Assembly: GCF_041080625.1 (NCBI RefSeq)
Contig: NZ_CP163518.1
Span: forward strand, 9,665,501 to 9,729,500
Length of the DNA: 64,000 nucleotides
Reading direction: 5' to 3'
Source: Streptomyces sp. CG1
Lineage (GTDB): Bacteria > Actinomycetota > Actinomycetes > Streptomycetales > Streptomycetaceae
Part shown: positions 17,707-26,324 of the stretch, piece by piece
Layout of the letters: every line of letters starts with the position of its first letter
How positions within the stretch are numbered: position 1 is the stretch's first letter
The notes under the pieces: generated by a model
What the model saw: only the letters and a program-made list of their open reading frames with translations
Told to the model about the DNA's origin: nothing
The model's database searches: none
Position numbers and translations under genes: made by a program

Positions 17707-19742
17707 CGCAGGAACGCGGCCGCCGCACCCGCGTCGACCGGGATGTGCAGCCCCGTGGTGTGCATGAGGTCGCCGCCCGTGAGCGCGAAGACGGCATTCG
17801 CGACATGCTCGGGCAGCACCTCCCGCTTCAGAAGCGTCCGCTGTGCGTAGAACTCGCCCAGCTTCTCCTCCGGCACCCCGTACACCGCGGCCCGCTGCGC
17901 ACCCCAGCCGCCCGCGAAGATTCCCGAGCCGCGCACCACACCGTCCGGACTGACCCCGTTGACCCGGATGCCGTGTTCACCCAACTCGGCGGCCAGCAGC
18001 CGCACTTGATGAGCCTGGTCGGCCTTGGCCGCGGAGTAGGCGATGTTGTCGGGCCCGGCGAACACGGCGTTCTTGGAGACGATGTAGACGACGTCACCGC
18101 CCAGCCCCTGCGCGATCATCACCCGCGCCGCCTCCCGCGACACGAGGAAGGACCCACGGGCCATGATGTCGTGCTGGAGGTCCCAGTCGTTCACGGAGGT
18201 CTCCAACAACGGCTTGGAGACGGAGATCCCGGCGTTGTTCACCACGAGGTCCACCCCGCCGAAGGCGAGCACGGCCGCCCGGAACGCGCCGGCGATCTGC
18301 TCCTCGTCGGTGACGTCCACGGTCACGGCGACGGCCCGGTCCGGCCCGCCCAGCTCCTCGGCGACGGCGGCGGCACTCTCGCCGTCCACATCGGCGACGA
18401 CGACACACGCCCCCTCGGCCGCCAGCCGATGCGCGATCGCCTTCCCGATCCCGCTGCCGGCCCCCGTGATGAAGGCGACCCGGGTCACCAGCGCCTTCGC
18501 CCTCGGCATCCGCCGCAGCTTGGCCTCCTCCAACGCCCAGTACTCGATACGGAACTTCTCGGCCTCCTCGATCGGCGCATACGCCGAAACCGCTTCCGCG
18601 CCGCGCATCACACGGATGGCGTTCACATAGAACTCCCCGGCCACGCGCGCGGTCTGCTTGTCCTTGCCGAAGGAGAACATGCCGACCCCGGGGATCAGCA
18701 CGATCGCCGGATCGGCACCGCGCATGGCGGGGGAGTCGGGCAGTGCGTGCCGCGCGTAGTAGGCGGCGTACTCCTCCCGGTACGCGGCATGCAGCTCCTC
18801 GAGCCGGGCGACGGCCTCCTCCAGCGGCGCGGACGGCGGCAGGTCCAGCACCAGCGGACGTACCTTCGTACGCAGGAAGTGATCCGGACAGGAGGTGCCC
18901 AGGGCCGCCAGCCGTGGATGCCCGGCCCGGGAGACGAAGTCCAGCACCACGCCCGTGTCGTTGAAGTGACCCACCTGCGGCTTGTCCCGGGAGGCAAGCG
19001 CCCGCACATACGGCGCGAGCGCCGCCGCCCGCTCCCTCCGCTCGGCCTCGGGCAGCGCCTCGTACCCCTCGACGACCGCCCCGAAAGGCTCCGGCCTGCC
19101 ACGCTCGGCGATGAACTCCTCGGCCGTACGGATGATGTGCAGGGAGTTGCGCTCACACTCCTTTGAGCTGTCGCCCCAGGCGGTGATGCCGTGCCCGCCG
19201 AGGATGCAGCCGATGGCCTCCGGATGGGCGGCCTTGACGGCGGCGATGTCGAGCCCCAGCTGAAATCCCGGCCGCCGCCACGGCACCCACACCACACGGT
19301 CCCCGAAACACTCGGCGGTCAGCTTCTCCCCGTCGGCCGCACAGGCGAGCGCGATCCCGGAGTCGGGGTGAAGGTGGTCGACGTGGGGCGCGTCCACCAG
19401 CCCGTGCATGGCGGTGTCGATGGAGGGCGCCGCCCCGCCCTTCCCGTGCAGGCAGTAGTCGAACGCCCCGGCCATCTCGTCTTCGCGCTCGACCCCGGGA
19501 TAGACCTCCACGAGCGCTCGCAACCGGTCCAGCCGCAGCACGGCGAGCCCGGATTCGGTGAGGGTACCGAGGTCCCCTCCGGATCCCTTGACCCACATCA
19601 ACTCCACATCACCTCCGGTGACGGGATCGGTGGCGATGCCTTTCGCGGAGGCGTTTCCGCCTGCGTAGTTGGTGTTGTGGGGATCGGATCCAAGGCGATG
19701 CGAACGAGCGAGAAGGGCGGCGGCTTCCGGCTGGGAGGTCAT
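17703..19742 (-). CDS. Bifunctional rhamnulose-1-phosphate aldolase / lactaldehyde dehydrogenase
   Basis: The 679-residue fusion has a zinc class II aldolase at residues 1-390 (NTNYAGGNASAKG, metal motif HVDHLHPDSG, GGHGITAWGD). This cleaves rhamnulose 1-phosphate to DHAP and L-lactaldehyde. After a linker it has a short-chain dehydrogenase: VAFITGAGSGIGKAIAHRL near residue 420 and the YSAAK catalytic pair near 566-570. In this family (RhaEW, also called RhaD-ADH) the second domain is reported to oxidise lactaldehyde to L-lactate with NAD+. That fits the lutABC genes at the end of the same transcript. Confidence 0.94.
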   Translation of the reverse strand: MTSQPEAAALLARSHRLGSDPHNTNYAGGNASAKGIATDPVTGGDVELMWVKGSGGDLGTLTESGLAVLRLDRLRALVEVYPGVEREDEMAGAFDYCLHGKGGAAPSIDTAMHGLVDAPHVDHLHPDSGIALACAADGEKLTAECFGDRVVWVPWRRPGFQLGLDIAAVKAAHPEAIGCILGGHGITAWGDSSKECERNSLHIIRTAEEFIAERGRPEPFGAVVEGYEALPEAERRERAAALAPYVRALASRDKPQVGHFNDTGVVLDFVSRAGHPRLAALGTSCPDHFLRTKVRPLVLDLPPSAPLEEAVARLEELHAAYREEYAAYYARHALPDSPAMRGADPAIVLIPGVGMFSFGKDKQTARVAGEFYVNAIRVMRGAEAVSAYAPIEEAEKFRIEYWALEEAKLRRMPRAKALVTRVAFITGAGSGIGKAIAHRLAAEGACVVVADVDGESAAAVAEELGGPDRAVAVTVDVTDEEQIAGAFRAAVLAFGGVDLVVNNAGISVSKPLLETSVNDWDLQHDIMARGSFLVSREAARVMIAQGLGGDVVYIVSKNAVFAGPDNIAYSAAKADQAHQVRLLAAELGEHGIRVNGVSPDGVVRGSGIFAGGWGAQRAAVYGVPEEKLGEFYAQRTLLKREVLPEHVANAVFALTGGDLMHTTGLHIPVDAGAAAAFLR

Positions 19743-19778
19743 GCAGTTCAGTCCTTGTTCAGAAGAGGATGACTATCG

Positions 19779-19825
19779 AAGGGGCGCGGGGAACTGCGCG
19801 ATGAACCACGACGCCCCGCACTCCG
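19779..19825. repeat. Dispersed Streptomyces intergenic repeat inside the rhamnose operon
   Basis: The gap between the isomerase and aldolase genes holds GGGGCGCGGGGAACTGCGCG followed by ATGAACCACGACGCCCCGC. From memory this closely matches a repeat present in many copies in Streptomyces intergenic regions. It can fold and may act as a transcript-stabilising or attenuating element between the two genes. A count of copies in the whole genome would confirm it. Confidence 0.6.
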
Positions 19826-19849
19826 CAACGGCGCTTACCGGGCAGATGC

Positions 19850-21010
19850 TTACGCCCCCCAACCCGCCTGCCGCCCTCCAACTCGCTCAGCGACAATCTT
19901 CCGAGCCCACCCGGACCGGGCATACGCAGCCAACGGCTCGGGATCCAGCCCCATCTCCTCCCGCACCTCACGGAGCAAGGGCCGCACATCCGTATTGAAC
20001 GCATCCATCAACACGGCATTCGCACCGAGCACATCCCCGGAGACCTGTGCCTCAGCCAGCGCCGGCCGATCAACCAACAGAGCCTTGGCCGTGGCCTCTT
20101 GAACATTCGTCACCGACCGGATGATCGCCGGAATCTTCGCCTCGATGTTGTGACACTGATCGAGCATGAACGCGACCTCGGACGAGAACCCCCCACCCCG
20201 CATCACCTCGCACATGATCCGGAACAGCTGGAACGGATCGGCCGCCCCCACCATCAGGTCATCGTCGGCGTAGAAACGGGAGTTGAAGTCGAACCCCCCG
20301 AGCCTCCCCTCCCGCAGCAACGTGGCCACGATGAACTCGATGTTGGTCCCCGGAGCGTGATGCCCGGTGTCGACGACCACCTGAGCCCGGTCACCGAGCT
20401 TGAGGCAGTGGGCGTAGGCGGTGCCCCAGTCCGGCACATCGGTCGTGTAGAACGCCGGCTCGAAGAGCTTGTACTCCAGCAGCATCCGCTGCCCCTCGCC
20501 GAGCCGCCCGTACACCTCGGCCAGTGCCTCCGCCAGCCGGTCCTGCCGCGCCCGGATGTCGTCCTGGCCGGGATAGTTCGTACCGTCGGCGAACCACAGC
20601 TTCAGATCCCGCGACCCGGTCGCGTCCATGATGTCGACGCACTCCCGCAGATGCCCGACCGCCTTGCGCCGCACCGCCGCGTCCGGATGGCAGATGCTGC
20701 CCAGCTTGTAGTCGTCGTCCTGGAACGTGTTGGAGTTGATCGCGCCCAGCCTCAGCCCGCGCTCCTCCGCGTACGTGGCCAGCGCCGCGTAGTCCTCGAC
20801 CCGGTCCCACGGGATGTGCAGCGCGACGGCCGGGGCCACGCCGGTGAACTCGTGCACCTTCGCCGCGTCCTGCAGCTTCTCCCAGGGATCGCGAGGCACC
20901 CCGGCCTGGGCGAACACCTTGAAGCGGGTCCCCGAGTTCCCGTACGCCCACGACGGCGTCTCGAGGGCCTGGGTCTTGAGTGCGGCCTTCACCGCGGCGA
21001 GGTCGGTCAC
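19850..21010 (-). CDS. rhaI: L-rhamnose isomerase (Streptomyces/RhaI subtype)
   Basis: The 386-residue TIM-barrel isomerase converts L-rhamnose to L-rhamnulose and is the first gene of the leftward transcript. Family landmarks are INSNTFQDDDYKLGS, LLEYKLFEPAFYTTDVPDWG, VVVDTGHHAPGTNIEFIVA and FDFNSRFYADDDLMVG, which carry the metal and substrate ligands. It matches the RhaI type rather than the E. coli RhaA type. Downstream, 107 bp including a dispersed repeat separates it from the aldolase gene. Confidence 0.95.
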   Translation of the reverse strand: MTDLAAVKAALKTQALETPSWAYGNSGTRFKVFAQAGVPRDPWEKLQDAAKVHEFTGVAPAVALHIPWDRVEDYAALATYAEERGLRLGAINSNTFQDDDYKLGSICHPDAAVRRKAVGHLRECVDIMDATGSRDLKLWFADGTNYPGQDDIRARQDRLAEALAEVYGRLGEGQRMLLEYKLFEPAFYTTDVPDWGTAYAHCLKLGDRAQVVVDTGHHAPGTNIEFIVATLLREGRLGGFDFNSRFYADDDLMVGAADPFQLFRIMCEVMRGGGFSSEVAFMLDQCHNIEAKIPAIIRSVTNVQEATAKALLVDRPALAEAQVSGDVLGANAVLMDAFNTDVRPLLREVREEMGLDPEPLAAYARSGWARKIVAERVGGRQAGWGA

Positions 21011-21063
21011 AGCGGGACTCCTGGTGGTGTCGGCGGTATCGACGGAGTGTGTGCAACGAGGTA

Positions 21064-21075
21064 TGAAACGATTCA
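21064..21075. promoter_or_regulatory. Operator-like palindrome O1 of the rhamnose regulon
   Basis: TGAAACGATTCA (12 bp, arms TGAA/TTCA) is of LacI-family type. It lies directly downstream of the leftward promoter's -10 box, so it covers the predicted transcription start of the rhaI operon. A repressor bound here would block initiation. The LacI gene at 27731 is the likely binder. Confidence 0.65.
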
Positions 21076-21082
21076 GGACCGC

Positions 21083-21111
21083 AAGCTAGGGGCCCATGAA
21101 AAGGGTGTCAA
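21083..21111 (-). promoter_or_regulatory. Promoter of the rhaI-rhaEW-rhaB-lutABC transcript
   Basis: On the minus strand TTGACA (complement of 21106-21111) is followed by exactly 17 bases and TAGCTT (complement of 21083-21088), a near-consensus vegetative promoter. The predicted start falls at about 21076, immediately before or within operator O1. The first codon of rhaI is 66 bases further on. Confidence 0.75.
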
Positions 21112-21160
21112 GCGCTCCGACCAACCCCGTTGCCCGTGACTCCGTCGTGAACTTCGCCCT

Positions 21161-21175
21161 TCGAAACTATTTCGA
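21161..21175. promoter_or_regulatory. Operator-like palindrome O2
   Basis: TCGAAA-CTA-TTTCGA is a perfect 6-bp inverted repeat centred between the two divergent promoters. It shares the GAAAC core with O1 and O3, so it may be a third, weaker site for the same LacI repressor, allowing looping between promoters. Binding is inferred. Confidence 0.5.
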
Positions 21176-21185
21176 CACGGACCCA

Positions 21186-21215
21186 TTGACGCGCCCCGGC
21201 CACGGTGCCTACGGT
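21186..21215 (+). promoter_or_regulatory. Possible promoter of the rhamnose transport transcript
   Basis: TTGACG at 21186-21191 is followed after 18 bases by TACGGT at 21210-21215. The fit is modest. Operator O3 begins 14 bases after the -10 box, which mirrors the O1 arrangement on the other strand and supports the call. Confidence 0.45.
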
Positions 21216-21229
21216 CCCGGCAACCCAGT

Positions 21230-21241
21230 TGAAACCTTTCA
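21230..21241. promoter_or_regulatory. Operator-like palindrome O3 of the rhamnose regulon
   Basis: TGAAACCTTTCA is a palindrome with 5-bp arms TGAAA/TTTCA around CC. It resembles O1 (TGAAACGATTCA) and lies just downstream of the candidate rightward promoter and 67 bases before the ATPase start codon. It is a likely LacI-family repressor site. Confidence 0.65.
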
Positions 21242-21307
21242 CGGCGCGGTGGAGGCCCCAGGGCCTGTCCGAGCGGCCGCCCCGCCGGTGTCGCCGAGGA
21301 GCCTGAC

Positions 21308-22825
21308 ATGACCCACCCGCCTGACACGGGGCCGGCGCCGGTGCTGGCGCTGAATGGCGTCTCCAAGTCCTTCGGTGCCGTACGCGCCCTCAGGGACATC
21401 TCACTGGAGCTGCTGCCCGGCGAGGTGCACGCCCTGGCCGGCGAGAACGGCGCGGGCAAGTCGACGCTGATCAAGACCCTTGCCGGGGTGCACCGGCCGG
21501 ACGGCGGCCAGGTGCTGCTCGACGGCGAGCCCGTCGTCTTCCACGGCCCCGGCGACGCCCGCGACGCCGGGATCGCCGTCATCTACCAGGAGCCCACGCT
21601 CTTTCCCGATCTGTCGATCGCCGAGAACATCTTCATGGGCCGGCAGCCCAAGCGGGCCCTCGGCCGCATCGACCACAAGGCCACCCACGCGGCCACGGCC
21701 GCCCTGATGAAACGGCTGGGCGTCGACCTCGACCCCGACCGGCCCGCCCGGGGACTGTCGATCGCCGACCAGCAGATCGTGGAGATCGCCAAGGCGCTCT
21801 CGTTCGACGCGCGGGTCCTGATCATGGACGAGCCGACGGCCGCCCTCACCGGCAGCGAGGTCGCCCGGCTCTTCGGCGTCGTACGCACCCTGAGCGAACA
21901 GGGCGCCGCCGTGCTGTTCATCTCGCACCGGCTGGAGGAGATCTTCCGGATCTGCCACCGCGTCACCACGCTGCGGGACGGCGCCTGGATCGCCGGCGAG
22001 CCGCTCGACGGGATGACCGAGGACGACCTGGTCCGCCGGATGGTGGGCCGCGACCTGGACGAGCTGTATCCCAAGCAGGCGGTCGAGCCCGGTGGGGTCG
22101 CTCTCAGCGTGCGCCGCCTGACCCGCGAAGGCGTCTTCACCGATGTCTCCTTCGAGGTACGGCGCGGTGAGATCGTCGGTCTCGCGGGGCTGGTCGGCGC
22201 CGGCCGCACCGAGGTGGCCCGCGCGGTGTTCGGCGTCGACCGGTGGGACGCGGGGGAGGTCGAGGTCGACGGGCGCCGGCTCACCAACGGCGCGCCGTCC
22301 ACCGCCATGGCCGCCGGGCTCGCCCTGGTCCCCGAGGACCGGCGCGCCCAGGGCCTGGTGATGGACATGTCCATCGAGCGGAACATCGGCCTGACCGGGC
22401 TGCGGACGACCGTGAAGGCCGGACTCGTGGACCGGGGCGCCGAACGCAGCCGCTCCCTGGACTGGGCGGTCAGGCTCCGGGTGAAGTACGCCCGGATCGC
22501 CGACGCCGTCTCCACCCTCTCCGGCGGCAACCAGCAGAAGGTCGTCCTCGCCAAATGGCTCGCCACCGGCCCGAAGGTGCTCATCGTGGACGAGCCGACG
22601 CGCGGGATCGACGTGGGTACGAAGGCCGAGGTGCACCGGCTGCTGTCCCAGCTCGCCGCCGACGGCGTGGCGGTGCTGATGATCTCCTCCGACCTGCCGG
22701 AGATCCTCGGCATGGCCGACCGGGTGCTGGTGATGCACGAGGGCCGGCTCACCGCCGACATCCCCCGCTCCCGGGCCACCGAGGAGACCGTACTGGCCGC
22801 GGCGACCGGGAGGGCTGCCGCATGA
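21308..22825 (+). CDS. Rhamnose ABC importer ATPase (two ATPase domains)
   Basis: The 505-residue protein has two ABC domains, typical of carbohydrate (CUT2) importers. Domain 1 has Walker [15 protein letters not shown], Walker [12 protein letters not shown], but a divergent signature ([17 protein letters not shown]). Domain 2 has a degenerate Walker A ([18 protein letters not shown]), signature [16 protein letters not shown] and [16 protein letters not shown]. One normal and one altered site are usual for this group. It overlaps the first permease gene by ATGA. The rhamnose role comes from the gene neighbourhood. Confidence 0.93.
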   Translation: MTHPPDTGPAPVLALNGVSKSFGAVRALRDISLELLPGEVHALAGENGAGKSTLIKTLAGVHRPDGGQVLLDGEPVVFHGPGDARDAGIAVIYQEPTLFPDLSIAENIFMGRQPKRALGRIDHKATHAATAALMKRLGVDLDPDRPARGLSIADQQIVEIAKALSFDARVLIMDEPTAALTGSEVARLFGVVRTLSEQGAAVLFISHRLEEIFRICHRVTTLRDGAWIAGEPLDGMTEDDLVRRMVGRDLDELYPKQAVEPGGVALSVRRLTREGVFTDVSFEVRRGEIVGLAGLVGAGRTEVARAVFGVDRWDAGEVEVDGRRLTNGAPSTAMAAGLALVPEDRRAQGLVMDMSIERNIGLTGLRTTVKAGLVDRGAERSRSLDWAVRLRVKYARIADAVSTLSGGNQQKVVLAKWLATGPKVLIVDEPTRGIDVGTKAEVHRLLSQLAADGVAVLMISSDLPEILGMADRVLVMHEGRLTADIPRSRATEETVLAAATGRAAA

Positions 22826-23892
22826 CGGTGACGACCCCGAACCCGGCCCCCGTCACCGAGGCGCCCCGGTCCAGCGGAACCCGCCTGATCGACCGCGTCT
22901 TCAAGATGCGCGAACTCGCCATCCTGGTCGTCTTCCTGGTGATGATCGCGGTCACCCAGGCGGGCAACAGCGCGTTCCTGTCCGAGCAGGGCATCAAGGA
23001 CCTGCTGCTCAACGCGACCATCCTGGTGCTGGTCGCCACCGGCCAGTCCCTCGTCGTCATCACCCGCAACGTCGACCTGTCCGTCGGCTCCACCCTCGGC
23101 ATCAGCGCCTTCGCCGCCGGCACCTGTCTGCAGGGCGGCGGCAACGCCTTCGTCGCGATCCTCCTCGCCGTACTGCTCGGCACCGGCCTCGGCCTCCTCA
23201 ACGGACTGCTGGTGAGCCTCGGCCAGGTGCCCGCCCTGGTCGTCACGCTCGGCACCCTGTACATCATCCGGGGCGTCGACTCCATCTGGGTCGGCTCCCG
23301 GCAGATCACCGCGGCCGACCTTCCCGGCGGCTTCGTCGACTTCGGCTCCGGCGGCGTCTTTGTGATCCCCTGGCCCGCGATGATCGCCCTCGCCGTGCTC
23401 ATCGGTACCGCCTGCTACCTCAAACACTTCGGCGGCGGACGGGAGTTGTACGCCCTCGGCTCCAACCCGGAGGCGGCACGGCTCGCGGGTATCCCCGTAC
23501 GCAAGCGCACCCTGGCCGCCTACACCTTCTGCGGCGCGCTCGCCGGACTCGCCGGAGCGATGTACCTGGCCCGGTTCGGGAACGTCGACTCCGGCACCGG
23601 CAACGGCTACGAACTCACCGTCGTCAGCGCGGTCGTGGTCGGTGGCGTCGTCTTCACCGGTGGCTCCGGCAGCGTGTACGGCGCAGCACTCGGCGCCCTG
23701 CTGCTCACCTCGATCAACAGCGTGCTGCCCGCGCTCGGTGTCAGCTCCGTGTGGGTGCTCGCCGTCAACGGCGTCCTGCTGCTGCTCGCCATCGCCGTCG
23801 ACCGGATCGTCGCGGTGCGGGTGGCGGCCGCTCTGCGGAAGAAGTCGGACCGAAGGAGGACCACCGTGGCGAGGGAGAACGCCGGTGCCTGA
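22822..23892 (+). CDS. Rhamnose ABC importer permease 1
   Basis: A 356-residue CUT2-type permease with about nine or ten membrane segments. It has the family motif [16 protein letters not shown] near the N-terminus, an [37 protein letters not shown] coupling region, and the [27 protein letters not shown] segment. Start ATG 22822 overlaps the ATPase stop; the end overlaps the second permease's start by 8 bases. The C-terminus is short and basic. Confidence 0.92.
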   Translation: MTVTTPNPAPVTEAPRSSGTRLIDRVFKMRELAILVVFLVMIAVTQAGNSAFLSEQGIKDLLLNATILVLVATGQSLVVITRNVDLSVGSTLGISAFAAGTCLQGGGNAFVAILLAVLLGTGLGLLNGLLVSLGQVPALVVTLGTLYIIRGVDSIWVGSRQITAADLPGGFVDFGSGGVFVIPWPAMIALAVLIGTACYLKHFGGGRELYALGSNPEAARLAGIPVRKRTLAAYTFCGALAGLAGAMYLARFGNVDSGTGNGYELTVVSAVVVGGVVFTGGSGSVYGAALGALLLTSINSVLPALGVSSVWVLAVNGVLLLLAIAVDRIVAVRVAAALRKKSDRRRTTVARENAGA

Positions 23893-24874
23893 GTCACTGA
23901 TCCGCGCCGTCCGCTGGGACACGGTCGTCGGCGGGCTCCTCATCGTCCTGTTGCTGCTCTCGTCCGGTTTCGTGGACGGTTTCGGCAACGCCCTCAATCT
24001 GTCCTTCCTCATCGGCAACACGCTGCCGATCGCGTTGATCGCACTGCCGATGACCCTGCTGGTGGTCGCCGGCGAGATCGATCTGTCGGTGGCGTCCACG
24101 GCCGGGCTGTCCGGGGCGGTGATGGGCAGGCTCTGGAACGAGGGCATGGCCATCGAGACGATCATCCCGCTGTGCCTGCTGCTGGGCCTGGTCTGCGGGC
24201 TGGTCAACGGGCTGCTCGTCACCCGGCTCGGGCTGCCGTCCCTCGCCGTCACCATCGGCACCCTCGCCGCGTACCGGGGCATCGCGCAGATCGTCCTCGG
24301 CTCCGACGCGGTCACCGACTTTCCCTCCCCGTACCTGGACTTCGCGGCCGGCCGCGTCGGCACCTCGTTCCTGCCACAGGCGTTCCTGCCCTTCCTGGTG
24401 CTGCTCGCCCTCTCCGTCGTCGTCCTGCACGCCACTCCGTTCGGCCGGTCGCTGTTCGCGGTCGGTGCGAGCGAGGAGGCGGCGCGTTTCGCGGGGATCC
24501 GTGTCAGGCGGACCAAGCTGGTGCTCTTCGTGGCCACCGGGTTCATGTCGGCGCTCACCGGCCTCTTCTGGGCGCTGCACTACGCCAGTGCGCGGTACGA
24601 CAACGCCACCGGGCTCGAACTCTCCGTCGTGGCCGCTGTCCTGCTCGGCGGAATCGACTTCGACGGCGGCAAGGGGACCTTGGGCGGTGCGATCGCCGGT
24701 GTGTTCCTGCTGGGTGCGCTGCAGAACGTGATGAGTCTGCTGAATGTCTCCGCGCAGTCCCAGACCGTCGTCACCGGTGTACTGCTGGTTGTCTCCGTGC
24801 TCGGCCCCCGGGTCGCACGCCGGATCTCCGTCACGAGGGTGGGCCGCAGAGCCGCCTCGACACCGGCCTCTTAG
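23885..24874 (+). CDS. Rhamnose ABC importer permease 2
   Basis: A 329-residue CUT2-type permease from GTG 23885, which lies inside the end of permease 1 with a GAGGGAGAAC ribosome site before it. Motifs parallel permease 1: VVAGEIDLSVASTAGLSG, EEAARFAGIRVRRTKLVLFVATGFMSALTG, and LLGGIDFDGGKGTLGGAIAGVFLLGALQN. The two permeases probably form a heterodimer, as in known rhamnose importers. Confidence 0.92.
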   Translation: MPESLIRAVRWDTVVGGLLIVLLLLSSGFVDGFGNALNLSFLIGNTLPIALIALPMTLLVVAGEIDLSVASTAGLSGAVMGRLWNEGMAIETIIPLCLLLGLVCGLVNGLLVTRLGLPSLAVTIGTLAAYRGIAQIVLGSDAVTDFPSPYLDFAAGRVGTSFLPQAFLPFLVLLALSVVVLHATPFGRSLFAVGASEEAARFAGIRVRRTKLVLFVATGFMSALTGLFWALHYASARYDNATGLELSVVAAVLLGGIDFDGGKGTLGGAIAGVFLLGALQNVMSLLNVSAQSQTVVTGVLLVVSVLGPRVARRISVTRVGRRAASTPAS

Positions 24875-24906
24875 CCCGTCCGCTCTCTCATGAAGGACCC
24901 TCTGCC

Positions 24907-25986
24907 ATGCGCAAGTCATCCCTCCGCCGGGCCTGTGCCGCCCTCGCCGCCGGTACCTCCCTCGCTCTCGCCCTCACCGCCTGCAGCGGCACCACCAAGA
25001 ACGACGTCAAGGCCGACAACACCTCCGCCGCCTCCGCCGGCACAGCCGATCCGAAGGCGGCCACCAAGAAGGGGCTCACCGTCGGGTTCCTGCCCAAGCA
25101 GGTGAACAACCCGTACTTCACGACCGCTGACCGAGGCGGGCAGAAGGCCCTGGCCGAACTGGGCTCGAAGTACAAGGAAGTCGGTCCCTCCAGCGCCACC
25201 GACACGGCCGGTCAGGTCAGTTACGTCAATACGCTCACCCAGCAGCAGGTGAACGGCATCGCCGTCTCCGCGCAGGATCCCGGTGCGCTGTGCACCGCGC
25301 TCAAGCAGGCCATGGGCAACGGCATCAAGGTCGTCACCTACGACTCCGACACCAGCCCCGGCTGCCGTAACGCCTTCGTCTCGCAGGCGTCCGCCGAGGA
25401 TCTGGGCCGTACCGAGGTGCAGTTGCTCGCCCAGCAGATCGGCTACAAGGGTGAGATCGCGATTCTGTCGGCCGCGCAGACCGCGACCAACCAGAACACC
25501 TGGATCGGCTATATGCAGGACGAGCTGAAGGACCCCAGGTACAAGAACATCAAGCTCGTCAAGATCGCCTACGGCAATGACGACGCCCAGCAGTCCTTCC
25601 AGCAGACCCAGGGCCTGCTCCAGGAGCATCCGAACCTGAGGGGGATCATCTCCCCGACCACCGTCGGCATCAAGGCCGCCGCCCAGTACCTGTCCGGCTC
25701 CAAGTACAGGGGCAAGGTCAGGCTGACCGGTCTGGGCACGCCGAACGACATGCGCAAGTACGTCAAGAACGGCACCGTCGACGCCTTCGAGCTGTGGGAC
25801 CCGGCGAAGCTCGGCGACCTGGCCGCCCGGACCACGGTGGCGCTGGCCTCGGGACAGATCACCGGGAAGGAGGGCGAGACCTTCACGGCGGGCGGGACGA
25901 CGTACACCATCGGCAAGGACGGCGTGATCACCCTCGGCAAGCCGACCGTGTTCGATGCGAAGAACATCGATCAGTTCAACTTCTAG
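24907..25986 (+). CDS. rhaS: Rhamnose-binding lipoprotein of the ABC importer
   Basis: The 359-residue protein has a lipoprotein signal (SLALALTACSG) and a Peripla_BP_4 sugar-binding fold: VGFLPKQVNNPYFTTADRGGQKALAELG, VNGIAVSAQDPGALCTALKQA, VVTYDSD near residue 145, and AFELWDPAKLGDLAA. The N-terminal linker is rich in Ala and Ser. It follows the permease by 32 bp. The symbol follows the name used for actinobacterial rhamnose-binding proteins, not the E. coli activator RhaS. Confidence 0.92.
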   Translation: MRKSSLRRACAALAAGTSLALALTACSGTTKNDVKADNTSAASAGTADPKAATKKGLTVGFLPKQVNNPYFTTADRGGQKALAELGSKYKEVGPSSATDTAGQVSYVNTLTQQQVNGIAVSAQDPGALCTALKQAMGNGIKVVTYDSDTSPGCRNAFVSQASAEDLGRTEVQLLAQQIGYKGEIAILSAAQTATNQNTWIGYMQDELKDPRYKNIKLVKIAYGNDDAQQSFQQTQGLLQEHPNLRGIISPTTVGIKAAAQYLSGSKYRGKVRLTGLGTPNDMRKYVKNGTVDAFELWDPAKLGDLAARTTVALASGQITGKEGETFTAGGTTYTIGKDGVITLGKPTVFDAKNIDQFNF

Positions 25987-26003
25987 GCAAGCAAGGGGTG
26001 TTG

Positions 26004-26324
26004 ATGCGGCGCGTGTGTTTTCTGCTGAAGGTCCGGGCGGACCGCCTCGACGAGTACCGCGAGCGGCACGCTGCCGTCTGGCCGGAGATGCTCGACGCCC
26101 TGAGGGCGACCGGCCGGCGCAACTACTCGCTGCTCCTGCGCGAGGGCGGCCTGCTCGTCGGCTATCTGGAGACCGAGGACTTCGCCGCCGCCCGGGCCGG
26201 TATGGAAGCCACCGAGGTCAACGCCCGTTGGCAGGCGGAGACGGCGCCGTTCTTCGAGTCGCTGGACGGCGCCCGGCCCGACGCGGCCATGAAACCGCTC
26301 ACGGAGGTGTTCCACCTGTCATGA
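26004..26324 (+). CDS. rhaM: L-rhamnose mutarotase
   Basis: The 106-residue protein is a dimeric alpha/beta-barrel mutarotase that interconverts alpha- and beta-L-rhamnose, supplying the form used by the isomerase. Motifs are MRRVCFLLKVRADRLDEYRERHAAVWPEMLDALRATGRRNYSL, with the catalytic histidine in the H-x-x-VWPEM stretch, then YLETEDF and VNARWQAETAPFFE. ATG 26004 was chosen over the TTG directly before it. It overlaps the next gene by ATGA (26321-26324). Confidence 0.94.
   Translation: MRRVCFLLKVRADRLDEYRERHAAVWPEMLDALRATGRRNYSLLLREGGLLVGYLETEDFAAARAGMEATEVNARWQAETAPFFESLDGARPDAAMKPLTEVFHLS

Noticed and set aside
21251..21275. AGGGCCTGTCCGAGCGG as another MITE end in the rhamnose control region
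   Set aside because: Only about 12 bases match the 19-bp terminus and no partner end is nearby, so chance is likely.
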